Made by a program: the position numbers and the translations under genes
Assembly (NCBI RefSeq): GCF_023147585.1
Contig: NZ_JAHXOZ010000004.1
Location: 1-64,000 of the forward strand
Source of the DNA: Micrococcus sp. EYE_212
Lineage (GTDB): Bacteria; Actinomycetota; Actinomycetes; Actinomycetales; Micrococcaceae
Reading direction: 5' to 3'
Length of the DNA: 64,000 nt
The notes under the pieces: model-generated
What the model was told of the DNA's origin: nothing
The model's input: the letters and a program-made list of their open reading frames with translations, nothing else
Databases searched by the model: none
In this document: piece after piece, positions 16,099 through 25,160 of the stretch
Numbering within the stretch: position 1 is the stretch's first letter
Layout: the number at the start of each line of letters is the position of its first letter

Positions 16099-16662
16099 TC
16101 AGGACGTGGCGGCGGGCGCCTCCTGCGCCGCCTTCTCCAGCGTGGTCGCCGGGTCTACGATCTGGCCCTTCCACTGGCCGGAGACCGCGTAGACCACGCA
16201 GTGGGTGCCCTCCGTGCCGAAGGAGCTGAGCTCCGCCGCGGAGAGCACCGTGCCCGCGCCGATCTCCTCACGCTCGGAGAGCCGCTCTCCTGCGGCCTGG
16301 CAGACCGCGGCGGACGTGGAGGAGGCCTCCTCGCCCTCGGCGACCGCGGGGACGGGCCACAGGTACTCCGCCGTGTGCTCCTCCGCGCAGTCGGTCTCCT
16401 CGAAGTTGGAGAGGTCGCGCGCACCCAGAGGGGCGGTGAAGCACGTGCCCGGCCCATGCTCCACCGGGGCGGCGGAGGAGGATCCGGCCTGCGAGGCCGA
16501 GGCGGACTCCGTCGGCGAGGCCGCGGCCGACGTCGGGGCGCCGGCCTCCGGGGACGAGGCCGAGGACTCGGCCGTGTCCTGGCCGCCGCACGCGGTGAGG
16601 GCGAGCAGGGCGGCGGCGGAGAGCGCGGTGAGGCGGGCGGGGCGCGGCAGGGCGAGGGTCAT
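16099..16662 (-). CDS. Secreted lipoprotein, septum-formation-like domain
   Basis: A 187-residue lipoprotein: hydrophobic signal ending LLALTACGG with lipobox Cys25, then a Ser/Ala/Thr-rich low-complexity linker (~28-65) and a small domain from ~70 with paired cysteines and His: GTCFTAPLGA, DCAEEHTAEYLWP, AAVCQAAGE and HCVVYA. The C-x-H-x-AE arrangement resembles actinobacterial 'septum formation' domains, though the match is by eye. ATG 16662 has an AGGAGG ribosome site. It stands upstream of, and in the same direction as, the carotenoid operon but is separated from it by a strong hairpin. Confidence 0.65.
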   Translation of the reverse strand: MTLALPRPARLTALSAAALLALTACGGQDTAESSASSPEAGAPTSAAASPTESASASQAGSSSAAPVEHGPGTCFTAPLGARDLSNFEETDCAEEHTAEYLWPVPAVAEGEEASSTSAAVCQAAGERLSEREEIGAGTVLSAAELSSFGTEGTHCVVYAVSGQWKGQIVDPATTLEKAAQEAPAATS

Positions 16663-16814
16663 GGAGGTCCTCCTGGACGACGGTGGTGCGGCCCACGGAA
16701 CGGGACGCTCGCGGGGGATTCTATCGCCACAGGTCAGACGCGTATCACAGGGCAGAGTGAGATGGCGCACACCGAAGGGGCGACCCCCGGGCGCGCCCTG
16801 TCACACTGGTGCGC

Positions 16815-17390
16815 ATGGACACCGCCGGCCCGCATGCCTCCGACGCCACCGCCTCCGACGTGGAGCGGGTGGTGCTCCTGGACGCGGACGGCACTCCCGT
16901 CGGCGCCGAGCCGAAGGCGACCGTGCACCGGAACGTCGCGGAGGGCGGCACGCCGCTGCACCTGGCGTTCTCGTGCCACGTCTACAGCCCCGACGGCCGC
17001 TTCCTGCTGACGCGCCGGGCCCTGGGCAAGAAGGCCTTCGGGGGCGTGTGGACCAACGGGTTCTGCGGCCATCCCGCCGTCGGCGAGACCCCCGAGGAGG
17101 CCGTGAGCCGCCGGGCGCCCCAGGAGTTGGGGGTGGAGGTGGCGGACGTGGCTCCCCTGCTGCCGGGGTTCCGGTACCGCGCGGCCGACGCGGCCGGCGT
17201 GGAGGAGCACGAGGTCTGCCCGGTGTTCCGCGCGACACTGCACGGCGACCCCGCCCCTGAGGAGGACGAGGTCGCCGAGTGGTGCTGGGTGGGCGTCGCC
17301 GAGCTGACCGCCGCCCTGGCCGCCGTGCCGCGGGCGTTCAGCCCGTGGCTCGTGGCGCAGTGGGAGCAGGGCGCGTTCGACGCCGGGTGA
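16815..17390 (+). CDS. idi: Isopentenyl-diphosphate delta-isomerase, type 1
   Basis: A 191-residue Nudix-fold enzyme interconverting isopentenyl and dimethylallyl diphosphate. It has TNGFCGHPAVGETPEEA with the catalytic Cys followed by a Nudix-like helix ending QELGV, and EEHEVCPVFRA holding the catalytic Glu/metal site, then EVAEWCWV. ATG 16815 lies seven bases after CACACT, suggesting a leaderless start. It is read away from the carotenoid operon, about 900 bp from crtE, and probably feeds it as well as menaquinone synthesis. Confidence 0.9.
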   Translation: MDTAGPHASDATASDVERVVLLDADGTPVGAEPKATVHRNVAEGGTPLHLAFSCHVYSPDGRFLLTRRALGKKAFGGVWTNGFCGHPAVGETPEEAVSRRAPQELGVEVADVAPLLPGFRYRAADAAGVEEHEVCPVFRATLHGDPAPEEDEVAEWCWVGVAELTAALAAVPRAFSPWLVAQWEQGAFDAG

Positions 17391-17405
17391 GACGGGGGCG
17401 GAGCG

Positions 17406-17834
17406 TCAGCGGCCGTTGACCTCGTCGAGCTGCGCGGCAGCCGACTCCACGGCCTCCTCCGGGGCGGGCTCGGCGGCGTCGGACTCCTGCGCCATGCGCC
17501 GCACCTCGTCCACGTCCAGGCCCTTGACCTGCTCGAGGAGCTGATCGAGCGCCGAGCCGGGAAGGGCGCCGGCCTGGGAGAACACGAGCACGCCGCCGCG
17601 GAACGCCATCAGCGTGGGGATCGAGGTGATCCCGGCCATCGCGGCGAGCTGCTGCTCGGCCTCGGTGTCCACCTTGGCGAACACGACGTCCTCATGCTTC
17701 TCCGAGGCGGCCTCGAAGACGGGGGCGAACTGTCGGCACGGGCCACACCACGAGGCCCAGAAGTCCACCAGGACGGTGTCGTTCTCGGAGACGGTCGAGC
17801 CGAAGGCGTCAAGGGTGAGATCGGTGGTGGCCAT
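17406..17834 (-). CDS. Thioredoxin
   Basis: A 142-residue cytoplasmic thioredoxin: VDFWASWCGPCRQFAPVFE with the WCGPC redox centre and GITSIPTLMAFRGG with the cis-proline. The fold accounts for about the first 108 residues; an acidic, Ala/Glu-rich tail of ~35 residues (ESDAAEPAPEEAVESAAAQL) is an extension not found in standard TrxA. ATG 17834 has GAAAGGACC upstream; an ATG five codons earlier is less well placed. Convergent with idi, whose stop is 16 bases away. Confidence 0.9.
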   Translation of the reverse strand: MATTDLTLDAFGSTVSENDTVLVDFWASWCGPCRQFAPVFEAASEKHEDVVFAKVDTEAEQQLAAMAGITSIPTLMAFRGGVLVFSQAGALPGSALDQLLEQVKGLDVDEVRRMAQESDAAEPAPEEAVESAAAQLDEVNGR

Positions 17835-17970
17835 GGGAGGTCCTTTCATCGGTGGCGACGTCGGCGCCCGAGCGGGGCGGCGTCGTCAGTGGTTCACGGG
17901 GTGGAACAGGCCGTGGAGCGCGGCTATTCCGCCCCCGCGCCTCTGTCCCCGCGCGCGGGACCCCCGGCAC

Positions 17971-17988
17971 CGCGCCGGTTCCGGCGCG
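17971..17988 (-). terminator. Short hairpin after the aldo/keto reductase gene
   Basis: CGCGCCGG (17971-17978) and CCGGCGCG (17981-17988) form a perfect, very GC-rich stem directly before the reductase stop at 17990 (downstream in the leftward direction). Its small loop makes it a modest terminator candidate. Confidence 0.45.
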
Positions 17989-17989
17989 C

Positions 17990-18925
17990 TCAGTGCCCGA
18001 ACGTCTCCGGGTGCTGCCGGGGGCCGGAGCCGTCGTCGAGCGCGTCGATCCCGGCCATCTCCGCGGGCGTGAGGGAGAAGGAGAGGAGGTCCAGGTTCTC
18101 GGCCTGGCGCGCCGGATCCGCCGACTTGGGGATGACGACGCGCCCGTGCTGCAGGTGCCAGCGCAACACCACCTGCTGCACGGTGCGCCCCGTCCGGGCG
18201 ACGGCGGCCGTGATCGCCTCGCGGGTCTCGATGCCGAGCTCGGCGCGGCCGATGGGCGAGTAGGCCGTGACCACGGCGCCGTGCGCGTGGACGGCGGCCT
18301 GCCAGCCGGGGATCGCGGCCACGGGGTCCACCTGGATCTGGTCGACCGGGGCCCGCAGTCCGGCCTCCGCGAGGCGGTCCAGGTGCTCGGCCGTGAAGTT
18401 GGAGACGCCCCACGCGCGGATCAGGCCCGTCTCCACGAGGCCCGCGAGCGCGGCCGCCGTCTCCACGTACCGGTCCTGCTCGGGATTGGGCCAGTGGATG
18501 AGCACGAGGTCGGCATGGTCCACGCCCAGGCGGCGCAGGGAGGCCTCGACGGCGGGCCGCACCCGCTCCGGGCCGCCGTGGTGCTCCCTGTTGAACTTCG
18601 TGGTGAGGAACAGCTCGTCGCGGGTGAGCACGCCCTCGGCGAGGGCCCGGGCGACGGCGAGGCCCACCGCGTCCTCGTTGCCGTAGTTCTCCGCCGTGTC
18701 GACGTGGCGGTAGCCGGCCGCGAGGGCCGCGTGCACCGCGTCGGCGCCCTCCTCCCCGGCCAGGCGCCACGTGCCCAGCCCGATCCGGGGCATCTCGACG
18801 CCAGCCACGCCCGTGCCCGTCAGCGTGACGGTGGCGGGGACGTCGGCGCCGAGGTCGGGCGCGGTGAGGTCGGGGGCGGCGGCGTGGGGGCCGCGGGGCT
18901 CCGCGGCGTGCGGGTCAGTCGTCAC
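17990..18925 (-). CDS. Aldo/keto reductase
   Basis: A 311-residue NADPH-dependent reductase of the AKR5-like type (2,5-diketo-gluconate reductase relatives). After a ~30-residue Ala/Pro-rich leader it shows [11 protein letters not shown], then the catalytic set: Asp and Tyr in [13 protein letters not shown], Lys in LFLTTKFN and His in [10 protein letters not shown]; the NADPH-binding C terminus is [18 protein letters not shown] 18925 has a GAAGGAC ribosome site. It is read divergently from aroQ. The substrate is unknown; general aldehyde detoxification is plausible. Confidence 0.9.
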   Translation of the reverse strand: MTTDPHAAEPRGPHAAAPDLTAPDLGADVPATVTLTGTGVAGVEMPRIGLGTWRLAGEEGADAVHAALAAGYRHVDTAENYGNEDAVGLAVARALAEGVLTRDELFLTTKFNREHHGGPERVRPAVEASLRRLGVDHADLVLIHWPNPEQDRYVETAAALAGLVETGLIRAWGVSNFTAEHLDRLAEAGLRAPVDQIQVDPVAAIPGWQAAVHAHGAVVTAYSPIGRAELGIETREAITAAVARTGRTVQQVVLRWHLQHGRVVIPKSADPARQAENLDLLSFSLTPAEMAGIDALDDGSGPRQHPETFGH

Positions 18926-19091
18926 TGGTCGTCCTTCTCTCTGGTGGGGCCGCCTCCAGGGAAGCAGGCAGACCGGGCCGCGCGCGAGTCGCGGACGGCG
19001 CCGGCGACGTACGCTCGCAGGGGACGACGCCGTCGCCGTCCGGCCCCGTCCGCCCGCCCCGCCCTTCCCTCCGACACCCCCAGGAGACGCC

Positions 19092-19547
19092 ATGACCGAC
19101 CAGAGCGCCCGCACCGTGTTCGTCCTCAACGGCCCGAACCTGAACCTGCTCGGCACGCGCGAGCCGGAGGTCTACGGGACGGCCACCCTCGACGACGTCC
19201 GCACCCTCACCGAGGCGCGCGCGGCGCAGCACGGCCTCGCCGTGGAGTTCCGCCAGTCCAACCACGAGGGCGTGCTGATCGACTGGATCCACGAGGCGCG
19301 GGAGGCCGCCGTCGGGATCGTGCTGAACCCGGGCGGCTTCACCCACACGTCCGTCGCGATCCGGGACGCGCTGTCCGCCGTCGAGATCCCGGCCGTGGAG
19401 GTGCACCTGAGCAACGTGCACGCCCGCGAGCCGTTCCGGCACCACTCCTACCTCTCCCCCGTGGTCGAGGCGGTCATCGCCGGTGCGGGCGTGCACGGCT
19501 ACGCGTACGCCGTGGAGCAGATCGCGCACCTCGCGTCCGAGGGCTGA
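19092..19547 (+). CDS. aroQ: 3-dehydroquinate dehydratase, type II
   Basis: A 151-residue type II dehydroquinase of the shikimate pathway. Recognised by [20 protein letters not shown] (with the Arg and Tyr of the active-site lid), [34 protein letters not shown] and [19 protein letters not shown] with the catalytic His. ATG 19092 follows CAGGAGA. Length and motifs are complete. No other aromatic pathway genes are adjacent, although a chorismate-using enzyme occurs at 22411. Confidence 0.95.
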   Translation: MTDQSARTVFVLNGPNLNLLGTREPEVYGTATLDDVRTLTEARAAQHGLAVEFRQSNHEGVLIDWIHEAREAAVGIVLNPGGFTHTSVAIRDALSAVEIPAVEVHLSNVHAREPFRHHSYLSPVVEAVIAGAGVHGYAYAVEQIAHLASEG

Positions 19548-19670
19548 AGCACGACGCCGGCCGCCGTCGTCCGGCGCGCGGCGCCTCCGGCGCCCGAGCC
19601 TGGCCGAGCCCCGATGCAGGGGCCTAGCGTCGGCGTCACGCACTGACCGTGAGACCGAAGGAGAGCCGTC

Positions 19671-20153
19671 ATGGCTGAGAAGGACCCCCGCACCCACCTG
19701 CTCGAGAGGCTGGCCGACGTCCGTCTCGCCATGCTCACCACCTCTGAGGCCGACGGCCACCTCGTGACCCGCCCCATGGGCCTGCAGGAGGCCGAGCAGG
19801 ACGGCACCCTGTGGTTCATGACCCGCGCGAGCTCCGACGTCGCCGACGAGGCCGCCCAGCGTCCCGTGAACGTGGCGGTCCAGGAGAAGTCCTTCTGGGC
19901 GTCCGTCTCCGGCCACGGCCAGGTGGTCCGTGACGACGAGCGCAAGAGGACGTACTGGAGCGCCGTCAACGAGTCCTTCTTCGGTGAGGGCTCGACGCCC
20001 GAGGATCCGCAGATCGTGCTCGTGGGCGTGGACGCCGAGTCCGCGCAGTACTGGGAATCCGCGGGCGCGGTGGCCACCGCGGTCGAGGTCGTGAAGGCCA
20101 AGGTCACCGGCGGCACCGCCGAGCCGGGCGACTCGACGACCGTGGAGTTCTGA
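19671..20153 (+). CDS. Pyridoxamine-phosphate-oxidase-like FMN split-barrel protein (general stress protein 26 type)
   Basis: This 160-residue protein has the flavin-binding split-barrel pattern of the GsiB/Gsp26 group: RLAMLTTSEADGHLVTRPMG, LWFMTRASSDVADE, NVAVQEKSFWASVSGHG and YWSAVNESFF. Such proteins bind FMN or F420 and are often stress induced; the reaction is not known. ATG 19671 has a GAAGGAGA ribosome site, and TAGCGT at 19625 may be the -10. A strong hairpin follows at 20198. Confidence 0.8.
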   Translation: MAEKDPRTHLLERLADVRLAMLTTSEADGHLVTRPMGLQEAEQDGTLWFMTRASSDVADEAAQRPVNVAVQEKSFWASVSGHGQVVRDDERKRTYWSAVNESFFGEGSTPEDPQIVLVGVDAESAQYWESAGAVATAVEVVKAKVTGGTAEPGDSTTVEF

Positions 20154-20197
20154 TCCGCTGAGGGGCGGATTCGGCAAGGCCCCGAGCTGGAGACCGA

Positions 20198-20243
20198 CGA
20201 CGGCGCCCCGCACCTCTGGGAGAAGAGGTGCGGGGCGCCGTCG
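20198..20243. terminator. Bidirectional terminator, 20-bp perfect stem
   Basis: Arms 20198-20217 and 20224-20243 pair perfectly around a 6-base loop (GGGAGA), between the 3' ends of the convergent FMN-barrel gene (20153) and rlmN (20314). Confidence 0.85.
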
Positions 20244-20313
20244 GGTGCGGGTGCCCCCGTTCCACGAGTGCGAGTGACCGGGAAACCCGGTTTCGTCAGG
20301 GAAAGCGCCGGGG

Positions 20314-21711
20314 TCAGTCCTCGTCCTCGGCCGCGAGCTGGCCGCACGCGCCGTCGATCTCCTTGCCGCGGGTGTCGCGCAGCGTAGTGGGGATGCCGGC
20401 CGCGTTGAGGCGGTCGACGAACTCGCGGGTGACGTCCCGCTCCGAGGCGGTCCAGATGGAGCCCGGCGTCGGGTTCAGCGGGATGGGGTTCACGTGCACC
20501 CAGCCCTTGCCGCGCGCGTTGAGCTTCTTGGCCAGCAGGTCGGCGCGCCATGCGTGGTCGTTCATGTCCTTGATCAGCGCGTACTCGATGGACACGCGCC
20601 GGCCGGTCTTCACGAAGTAGTCGTAGGCGGCGTCGATGGCCTCGTCCGCCTTCCACCGCGAGTTCACGGGGATGAGCTCGTCGCGCAGCTCGTCGTCGGG
20701 GGCGTGGAGGGAGAGCGCGAAGGTGAGCGGGATGCCCTCCTCCGTCAGCTTGCGGATGGCCGGCACCAGGCCGACCGTGGAGAGCGTGACGTGCCGCGCG
20801 GACATCCCCAGGCCCTCGGGGGCCGGGTCCACCATGCGGCGCACCGAGGCGATGACCCGCTTGTAGTTGGCCAGCGGCTCGCCCATACCCATGAACACCA
20901 CATTGGTGACGCGGTCGGCGTCGTGCCCGCCGTCCTTGCGCTTGCCGCCGAGGCCGCCCGCGGCGATCACCTGGTTGGCGCGGACGATCTGCTCGACGAT
21001 CTCCGCCGTCGACATGTTGCGGGTGAGCCCCGCCTGGCCGGTGGCGCAGAACGGGCAGTTCATGCCGCAGCCGGCCTGGCTGGACACGCACAGCGTCACA
21101 CGCCCCGGGTACCGCATGAGCACGGACTCCACGAGCGCGCCGTCGAACAGGCGCCACAGGAACTTGATCGTGTCCCCCCGGTCGGTCTCCATGCGGCGGA
21201 CCTCGGTGAGCAGCGGCGGGAAGAACGCCTCGGCGATCGCCTCGCGCTTGTCCTTGGGCAGGTCCGTCATCTGCTCCGGGTCCGTGGTGAAGTGCTCGAA
21301 GTAGTGCACGGAGAGCTGCTTCGCGCGGAACGCGGGCAGGCCGATCTCCTTCGCCTTCTCCTGGCGCTCGGCCAGGGTGAGGTCGGCGAGGTGCTGCGGC
21401 GGCTGGGAGACCCGCGGCTGCTTGAACTGCAGCTGCGGGCGTCCGTCCGGGCCCATGGGCTGGACCCAGCCCTCGGTCTTGGGCATCACCTGGGGGCGCT
21501 CGGCGGCCGCGGCCTCGCGGCGCTTCGGCGCGGAGAGCTGGTGGCCGACCCCAGCGCGGTGCATGCGCTCGCGGTCCTCGGCGAGCTGGCGGGCCTCGGA
21601 CTCGTCGATCATGCCGCGCTCGGGCCGTTTGAACGCGGGCTTGCCGGTGCGGTCCGTGCGATGGGCGGGGGCGGGCTTCGAGCCGGGGCGGCGGGGCTGG
21701 TAGTCAGACAT
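20314..21711 (-). CDS. rlmN: Dual-specificity RNA methyltransferase RlmN
   Basis: A 465-residue radical-SAM enzyme methylating C2 of A2503 in 23S rRNA and A37 of some tRNAs. The cluster motif is [18 protein letters not shown] (CxxxCxxC); the catalytic Cys of the methyl-transfer pair lies in [11 protein letters not shown] near the C terminus; [11 protein letters not shown] and [12 protein letters not shown] are also typical. The first ~110 residues are an extra, charged, Pro/Lys-rich extension. ATG 21711 is chosen since GAGAAT lies seven bases upstream, the leaderless pattern also seen at 23664; ATG 21720 is the alternative. RlmN can influence resistance to ribosome-targeting drugs. Confidence 0.92.
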   Translation of the reverse strand: MSDYQPRRPGSKPAPAHRTDRTGKPAFKRPERGMIDESEARQLAEDRERMHRAGVGHQLSAPKRREAAAAERPQVMPKTEGWVQPMGPDGRPQLQFKQPRVSQPPQHLADLTLAERQEKAKEIGLPAFRAKQLSVHYFEHFTTDPEQMTDLPKDKREAIAEAFFPPLLTEVRRMETDRGDTIKFLWRLFDGALVESVLMRYPGRVTLCVSSQAGCGMNCPFCATGQAGLTRNMSTAEIVEQIVRANQVIAAGGLGGKRKDGGHDADRVTNVVFMGMGEPLANYKRVIASVRRMVDPAPEGLGMSARHVTLSTVGLVPAIRKLTEEGIPLTFALSLHAPDDELRDELIPVNSRWKADEAIDAAYDYFVKTGRRVSIEYALIKDMNDHAWRADLLAKKLNARGKGWVHVNPIPLNPTPGSIWTASERDVTREFVDRLNAAGIPTTLRDTRGKEIDGACGQLAAEDED

Positions 21712-21834
21712 CCCGTCCATTCTCCCAGACGGGGCGGCGGTCCCGGCGGGTCGGTTCACGACGACGTCGGCAGCCCCCGCACGATCCGGCGCGCCACCGC
21801 GCCCCGCCGGCCAGGACAGGGGCACCATGGCTGC

Positions 21835-21856
21835 GTTCACCTTTCGTTTACCTTGC
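21835..21856 (+). promoter_or_regulatory. PHO-box-like tandem repeat
   Basis: Two adjacent 11-nt units, GTTCACCTTTC and GTTTACCTTGC, fit the actinobacterial PhoP consensus (GTTCACC plus four bases, repeated every 11). It lies in the 411-bp gap between rlmN and the 22123 gene. Confidence 0.6.
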
Positions 21857-22002
21857 GCCCGAGGTCTCACCGACCAGGGACCCATCGCCCGGATCCGCAC
21901 GATTCCGGCATCTTCTGGACCTTGGAGGGACCTTCCGAGGGTTCGACGGACGCTCCGGACCACCGGCGAAGACTTGCCAAATCCCGCCGCCCGAGTAGGC
22001 TG

Positions 22003-22035
22003 GTTAACAAGTTGTTCACCTTTCGTTCACTTTGG
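22003..22035 (+). promoter_or_regulatory. PHO-box-like triple repeat
   Basis: Three consecutive 11-nt units: GTTAACAAGTT, GTTCACCTTTC and GTTCACTTTGG, ending 87 bases before the start of the 22123 gene. With the similar pair at 21835 this is the best PhoP-type site in the window. Regulation by phosphate is inferred from the consensus, not shown. Confidence 0.65.
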
Positions 22036-22122
22036 AAGGGTGGGACACATCGATCCATCCGGCGGGGCCCGCCCCGCATCAGCCGCCGAGTGTCACGCCC
22101 GGCTCAGAGAGGAGTCATCCCC

Positions 22123-22398
22123 ATGACCACCCCGAACACCGACCACCACCTGCCCACCGCCCCCAGCCCCCTGATGCAGCGCCATGTGCTGGCCCGCGTC
22201 GAGAACAAGCTCGCCCAGCGCTTCGCGGACGAGGTCCCCGCCGACGCCGTGCGCGCCACCGTCCGCGCGGTCGTCGCCGACCTCAAGGCCGAGGCCCGCT
22301 TGACCACGTTCCTGCCGGCCCTCGCCGAGCACGAGGCCGGCCGCCGCCTGCGCGAGGCCGCGCATGTCGCGGCCCACGGGGTCGCCCAGGCCGCCTGA
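22123..22398 (+). CDS. Small three-helix-bundle domain protein
   Basis: A 91-residue, all-helical protein, VLARVENKLAQRFADEV then VRATVRAVVADLKAEA and LPALAEHEAGRRLREAA, matching the three-helix dimerisation domain often found before ArsC-like phosphatases in actinobacteria. The same domain forms residues ~37-105 of the protein at 23811. ATG 22123 has AGAGAGGAG upstream. Two PHO-box-like arrays precede it. Probably cytoplasmic; a role in the phosphate or arsenate response is an inference from these two facts. Confidence 0.65.
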   Translation: MTTPNTDHHLPTAPSPLMQRHVLARVENKLAQRFADEVPADAVRATVRAVVADLKAEARLTTFLPALAEHEAGRRLREAAHVAAHGVAQAA

Positions 22399-22410
22399 GC
22401 CGCCTCGGGG

Positions 22411-23664
22411 TCAGCGGAGCCCGAGCGCCCGCCGCATCGGCTGGAGCTTCACGCCGACCTCCACGACCTCCTCCTCGGGCACCGCCCCGGGCACCATGCC
22501 GCCGCCGGCGTGCAGCCGGATCCCGCCGGGCACCTGCTGGCCGCAGCGCAGCGCGAGCGCGATCACGCCGTCGCCGGTCTCGTCCATCCACCCCACGGGC
22601 CCGGCGTAGCGGCCGCGGTCCACGGGCTCGACCTCGGCGATCAGCCGCACGGCCGCCTCTCGCGGCGTGCCGCCGACCGCCGCCGTCGGGTGCAGGGCCG
22701 CCACGACGTCCAGGACGGTGCCGCCCCCGTCCCGAAGCCGCCCGCGCACGGCCGTGGCCAGGTGGTGCACGTTGGGCAGGGTCAGCACGGTGGGCGCCGG
22801 ATCCGCGTCCTCCAGCTCCACCACCGGTGCGAGGGCGTCCACCACCGATCGAGCAGCCCAGCGGTGCTCATGGCCGAGGCGCTCGTCCGCGGCGAGGCGG
22901 GCCCGCAGCGCGGCGTCCTCGGCCGCCGTCGCACCCCGCGGCAGGGAGCCGGCCAGCACGCGCGAGGAGACCTCGCCCGCGTGGCGCGTCGCGAGGATCT
23001 CCGGGGTGGCCCCCACGAGCCCGCCGACGGCGAACACCCACGTCTGCGGGTAGTCCGCCCGCAGCGCCTCGACCGCGCGCCACAGGTCTGCGTCCTCGGC
23101 CGGCACCGTCAACGTGCGGCTGATGACGACCTTCTCGAGCGGCTCCCGCCCGGCCCCGTCCCCGTGGCGCGCCAGGCGTTCCAGGACCTCCCGCACCCCG
23201 GCGGCATAGCCGACGTCGTCCCACGCGTGCTCCGCGGTGTCCGCGGGCAGGGGGAATTCCTCGCCTGTCAGCAGGCGCGCGTCCGGATCGGCGGCGGCGG
23301 CCGCGGCGAGCGCCGCGCCGTCCGCGTGCTGCTCGATGCCGCGCACCCCGTCCGCATCCGCCCGGGCGAGCCGCTCGGGCACGCGGAGGACGGCGGGCTC
23401 GGCGGAGTCGTCGGCGAAGGTCGAGGAGATCCAGCCGCGCACGGGCGCCGCGGGGTCCGGCCGTCCCGCGACGGCGGCCTGCCACAGCGCGGAGAGCCGG
23501 CGCAGCCGATCCCGCCCCGTCAGGAGCACCGTCCACCCGCCGGTGCCGCGCCATGCGACGTCCCCCTGCGCCCAGACCACCGCGTCTGCGAACGGCGAGG
23601 CGGCGGCGTCGAGCACGCCGGCCACGACCGGGCCGACGTCCGGGAGGGCGGATCGGGCACACAT
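22411..23664 (-). CDS. menF: Isochorismate synthase (menaquinone pathway type)
   Basis: A 417-residue chorismate-binding enzyme that isomerises chorismate to isochorismate, here most likely for menaquinone. Motifs: GGLVGATPEILATR, RVLAGSLPRGATAAEDA, LPNVHHLATAVRG, LHPTAAVGGTPREA and GPVGWMDETGDG, all in the C-terminal half where the active site lies. The start is set at ATG 23664 because GAGAAT precedes it by seven bases; ATG 23673 in frame is also possible. Its 3' end faces the 22123 gene with a 12-bp gap. A siderophore-type (DhbC/EntC) role cannot be excluded, but no siderophore genes are near. Confidence 0.85.
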   Translation of the reverse strand: MCARSALPDVGPVVAGVLDAAASPFADAVVWAQGDVAWRGTGGWTVLLTGRDRLRRLSALWQAAVAGRPDPAAPVRGWISSTFADDSAEPAVLRVPERLARADADGVRGIEQHADGAALAAAAAADPDARLLTGEEFPLPADTAEHAWDDVGYAAGVREVLERLARHGDGAGREPLEKVVISRTLTVPAEDADLWRAVEALRADYPQTWVFAVGGLVGATPEILATRHAGEVSSRVLAGSLPRGATAAEDAALRARLAADERLGHEHRWAARSVVDALAPVVELEDADPAPTVLTLPNVHHLATAVRGRLRDGGGTVLDVVAALHPTAAVGGTPREAAVRLIAEVEPVDRGRYAGPVGWMDETGDGVIALALRCGQQVPGGIRLHAGGGMVPGAVPEEEVVEVGVKLQPMRRALGLR

Positions 23665-23762
23665 GGCGTCCATTCTCTCCCACGGCCGGGCCGTCGCGAA
23701 CGGCCCCGCCCGGCCGCACCGCCGCCTCCTCGCAGACGCGATGCACTAGCGTGGAGGGGTTC

Positions 23763-23784
23763 GTTCGCCCCGCGTTCACCTCGA
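23763..23784 (+). promoter_or_regulatory. PHO-box-like tandem repeat before the ArsC-like gene
   Basis: Units GTTCGCCCCGC (23763-23773) and GTTCACCTCGA (23774-23784) are exactly 11 bases apart, ending 26 bases before ATG 23811. TAGCGT lies upstream at about 23747. In this position a bound PhoP might repress rather than activate, depending on the start point. Confidence 0.5.
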
Positions 23785-23810
23785 ACGCCCGCCCACCCGA
23801 GGTCCTTCCC

Positions 23811-24536
23811 ATGTGCCCCATCCCCCCGGATCCCGACGCCGCTCCCCGCGCCCCCGAGGACGGCGACCCGCTCGACGCCGTCGCCGACCAGCCCTCGGAG
23901 GCGGCGCCGCACGGGATGCCCGCCCGCGTGCTGGAGCGCGAGGCCGTGCGCCTGCACGCGCGGTACCCGGAGGTGGGCGACGTGGCGACGGCGCGCACCG
24001 TGCTGGCCGAGTCCTACGCCACGCTGTCCGCCACGAGCCGTCACCCGGAGATGCTCGCGACCACCTCGGTGCGCCACGCGGCCGACCGGCTGCGCGCCAT
24101 GGCGATCGCGCAGGGCAGCATCGAGTCGCGCCACCCCCGCGTGCTCTTCGTGTGCCACGGCAACGCCGGCCGCTCGCAGATGGCCGCGGCCCTGCTGGAG
24201 AACCGCTCCGCCGGCGCGGTGAAGGCCCGCTCCGCCGGCACCTCCCCCGCGGGCGAGATCATCCCCACCGCGCTGGACGCCATGACCGAGGCGGGCATCC
24301 CCCTGCACCACGCCTACCCCAAGGGGCTGGACGAGGACGTCCTGCGGACGACCGAGCTGGTCGTGCTCTTCGACGGTGCGGACCCGTTCGAGATCCCCGC
24401 GGGCGCGGAGGTCCGCCGCTGGTCCGTCCCCTCCATCCGCGGCCTCGGAATCGAGCAGGTGCGGAGCGTGCGGGACGCCCTCGACCTCCAGGTGCGCGAG
24501 CTGATCGCCGACCTGGAGGAGCGGGCCGCCGCCTGA
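23811..24536 (+). CDS. Arsenate reductase / low-molecular-weight phosphatase-like protein with N-terminal three-helix domain
   Basis: A 241-residue protein. After a Pro/Asp-rich lead, residues ~37-105 form the three-helix domain shared with the 22123 protein ([16 protein letters not shown] ... LRAMAIAQ). Residues ~110-238 are a low-molecular-weight tyrosine-phosphatase/ArsC fold: P-loop [18 protein letters not shown] (C-x5-R with S), [28 protein letters not shown] and a [19 protein letters not shown] strand. Actinobacterial ArsC with this domain order usually reduces arsenate with mycothiol or thioredoxin. No ars genes adjoin it. PHO-box-like repeats in front suggest phosphate-linked control, which would make sense for an arsenate- or phosphate-handling enzyme. 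Confidence 0.75.
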   Translation: MCPIPPDPDAAPRAPEDGDPLDAVADQPSEAAPHGMPARVLEREAVRLHARYPEVGDVATARTVLAESYATLSATSRHPEMLATTSVRHAADRLRAMAIAQGSIESRHPRVLFVCHGNAGRSQMAAALLENRSAGAVKARSAGTSPAGEIIPTALDAMTEAGIPLHHAYPKGLDEDVLRTTELVVLFDGADPFEIPAGAEVRRWSVPSIRGLGIEQVRSVRDALDLQVRELIADLEERAAA

Positions 24537-24558
24537 GCGTCGCCCCTGCCCTCCCCCA

Positions 24559-24587
24559 CGGCCGCCCGGCCGCTCGCCGGGCGGCCG
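24559..24587 (+). terminator. Terminator after the ArsC-like gene
   Basis: CGGCCGCCCGGC (24559-24570) and GCCGGGCGGCCG (24576-24587) form a perfect 12-bp stem with a 5-base loop, followed by TTG, 22 bases past the stop. Confidence 0.8.
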
Positions 24588-24689
24588 TTGCCGTCGCACG
24601 AGCCGGCGCGGAGGCGCGACGGGGTCGCGCGGCCACGGCGGCGCCGCGCAAGGACACACCGCGCGCGGCGGGATCGGCCCATGGACGGC

Positions 24690-24706
24690 ATACCCCCATG
24701 GGGTAT
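24690..24706 (+). promoter_or_regulatory. CsoR operator overlapping the csoR-copZ-copA promoter
   Basis: ATACCCC-CAT-GGGGTAT, perfect 7-bp arms, is a textbook CsoR box. TATATG (24703-24708) overlaps its right edge and lies nine bases before GTG 24718, so the box covers the -10. Copper binding to CsoR should release it. Confidence 0.85.
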
Positions 24707-24717
24707 ATGGTCCAGGG

Positions 24718-25077
24718 GTGAACAGCGAATCCGCCGGCACCTCCGCGTGCCACGCCGTCGACCCGTGCGAGGGCCCCGAGCCGCCCCACGCCGTCCACCG
24801 TGACAGGGACGCGCACCTGAAGCGGCTGCGCCGCATCGAGGGGCAGGTCCGCGGCATCCACCGCATGGTGGAGGAGGACGTGTACTGCATCGACGTCCTC
24901 ACGCAGGTCGCCGCCGTCACCAAGGCCCTGCAGGCCCTGAGCCTCAACCTCACCTCGGAGCACCTGCGCCACTGCGTGGCGGAGGCCGCCGTGCAGGCGG
25001 AGGCGCAGGGCCGCACCGACCTCATCGACGAGAAGGTCGCGGAGGCCACGGCCGCCATCGGGCGGCTGCTGCGCTGA
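24718..25077 (+). CDS. csoR: Copper-sensing repressor CsoR
   Basis: A 119-residue CsoR/DUF156 protein. The Cu(I) ligands are all present: Cys57 in [10 protein letters not shown], His82 and Cys86 in [11 protein letters not shown], with the exact C-x24-H-x3-C spacing of the family. An extra ~30-residue N-terminal stretch holds two more Cys and several His ([13 protein letters not shown]) that might bind metal. GTG 24718 sits just after the operator. It is the first gene of the copper efflux operon and regulates it. Confidence 0.92.
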   Translation: MNSESAGTSACHAVDPCEGPEPPHAVHRDRDAHLKRLRRIEGQVRGIHRMVEEDVYCIDVLTQVAAVTKALQALSLNLTSEHLRHCVAEAAVQAEAQGRTDLIDEKVAEATAAIGRLLR

Positions 25078-25160
25078 CGCGCACCCCCGTCCGCGCCCTC
25101 ACCGCCCAGACCTCAGACACCACCGGAACCACCGGAACCACCCACCCGAAGGAGCACCCC

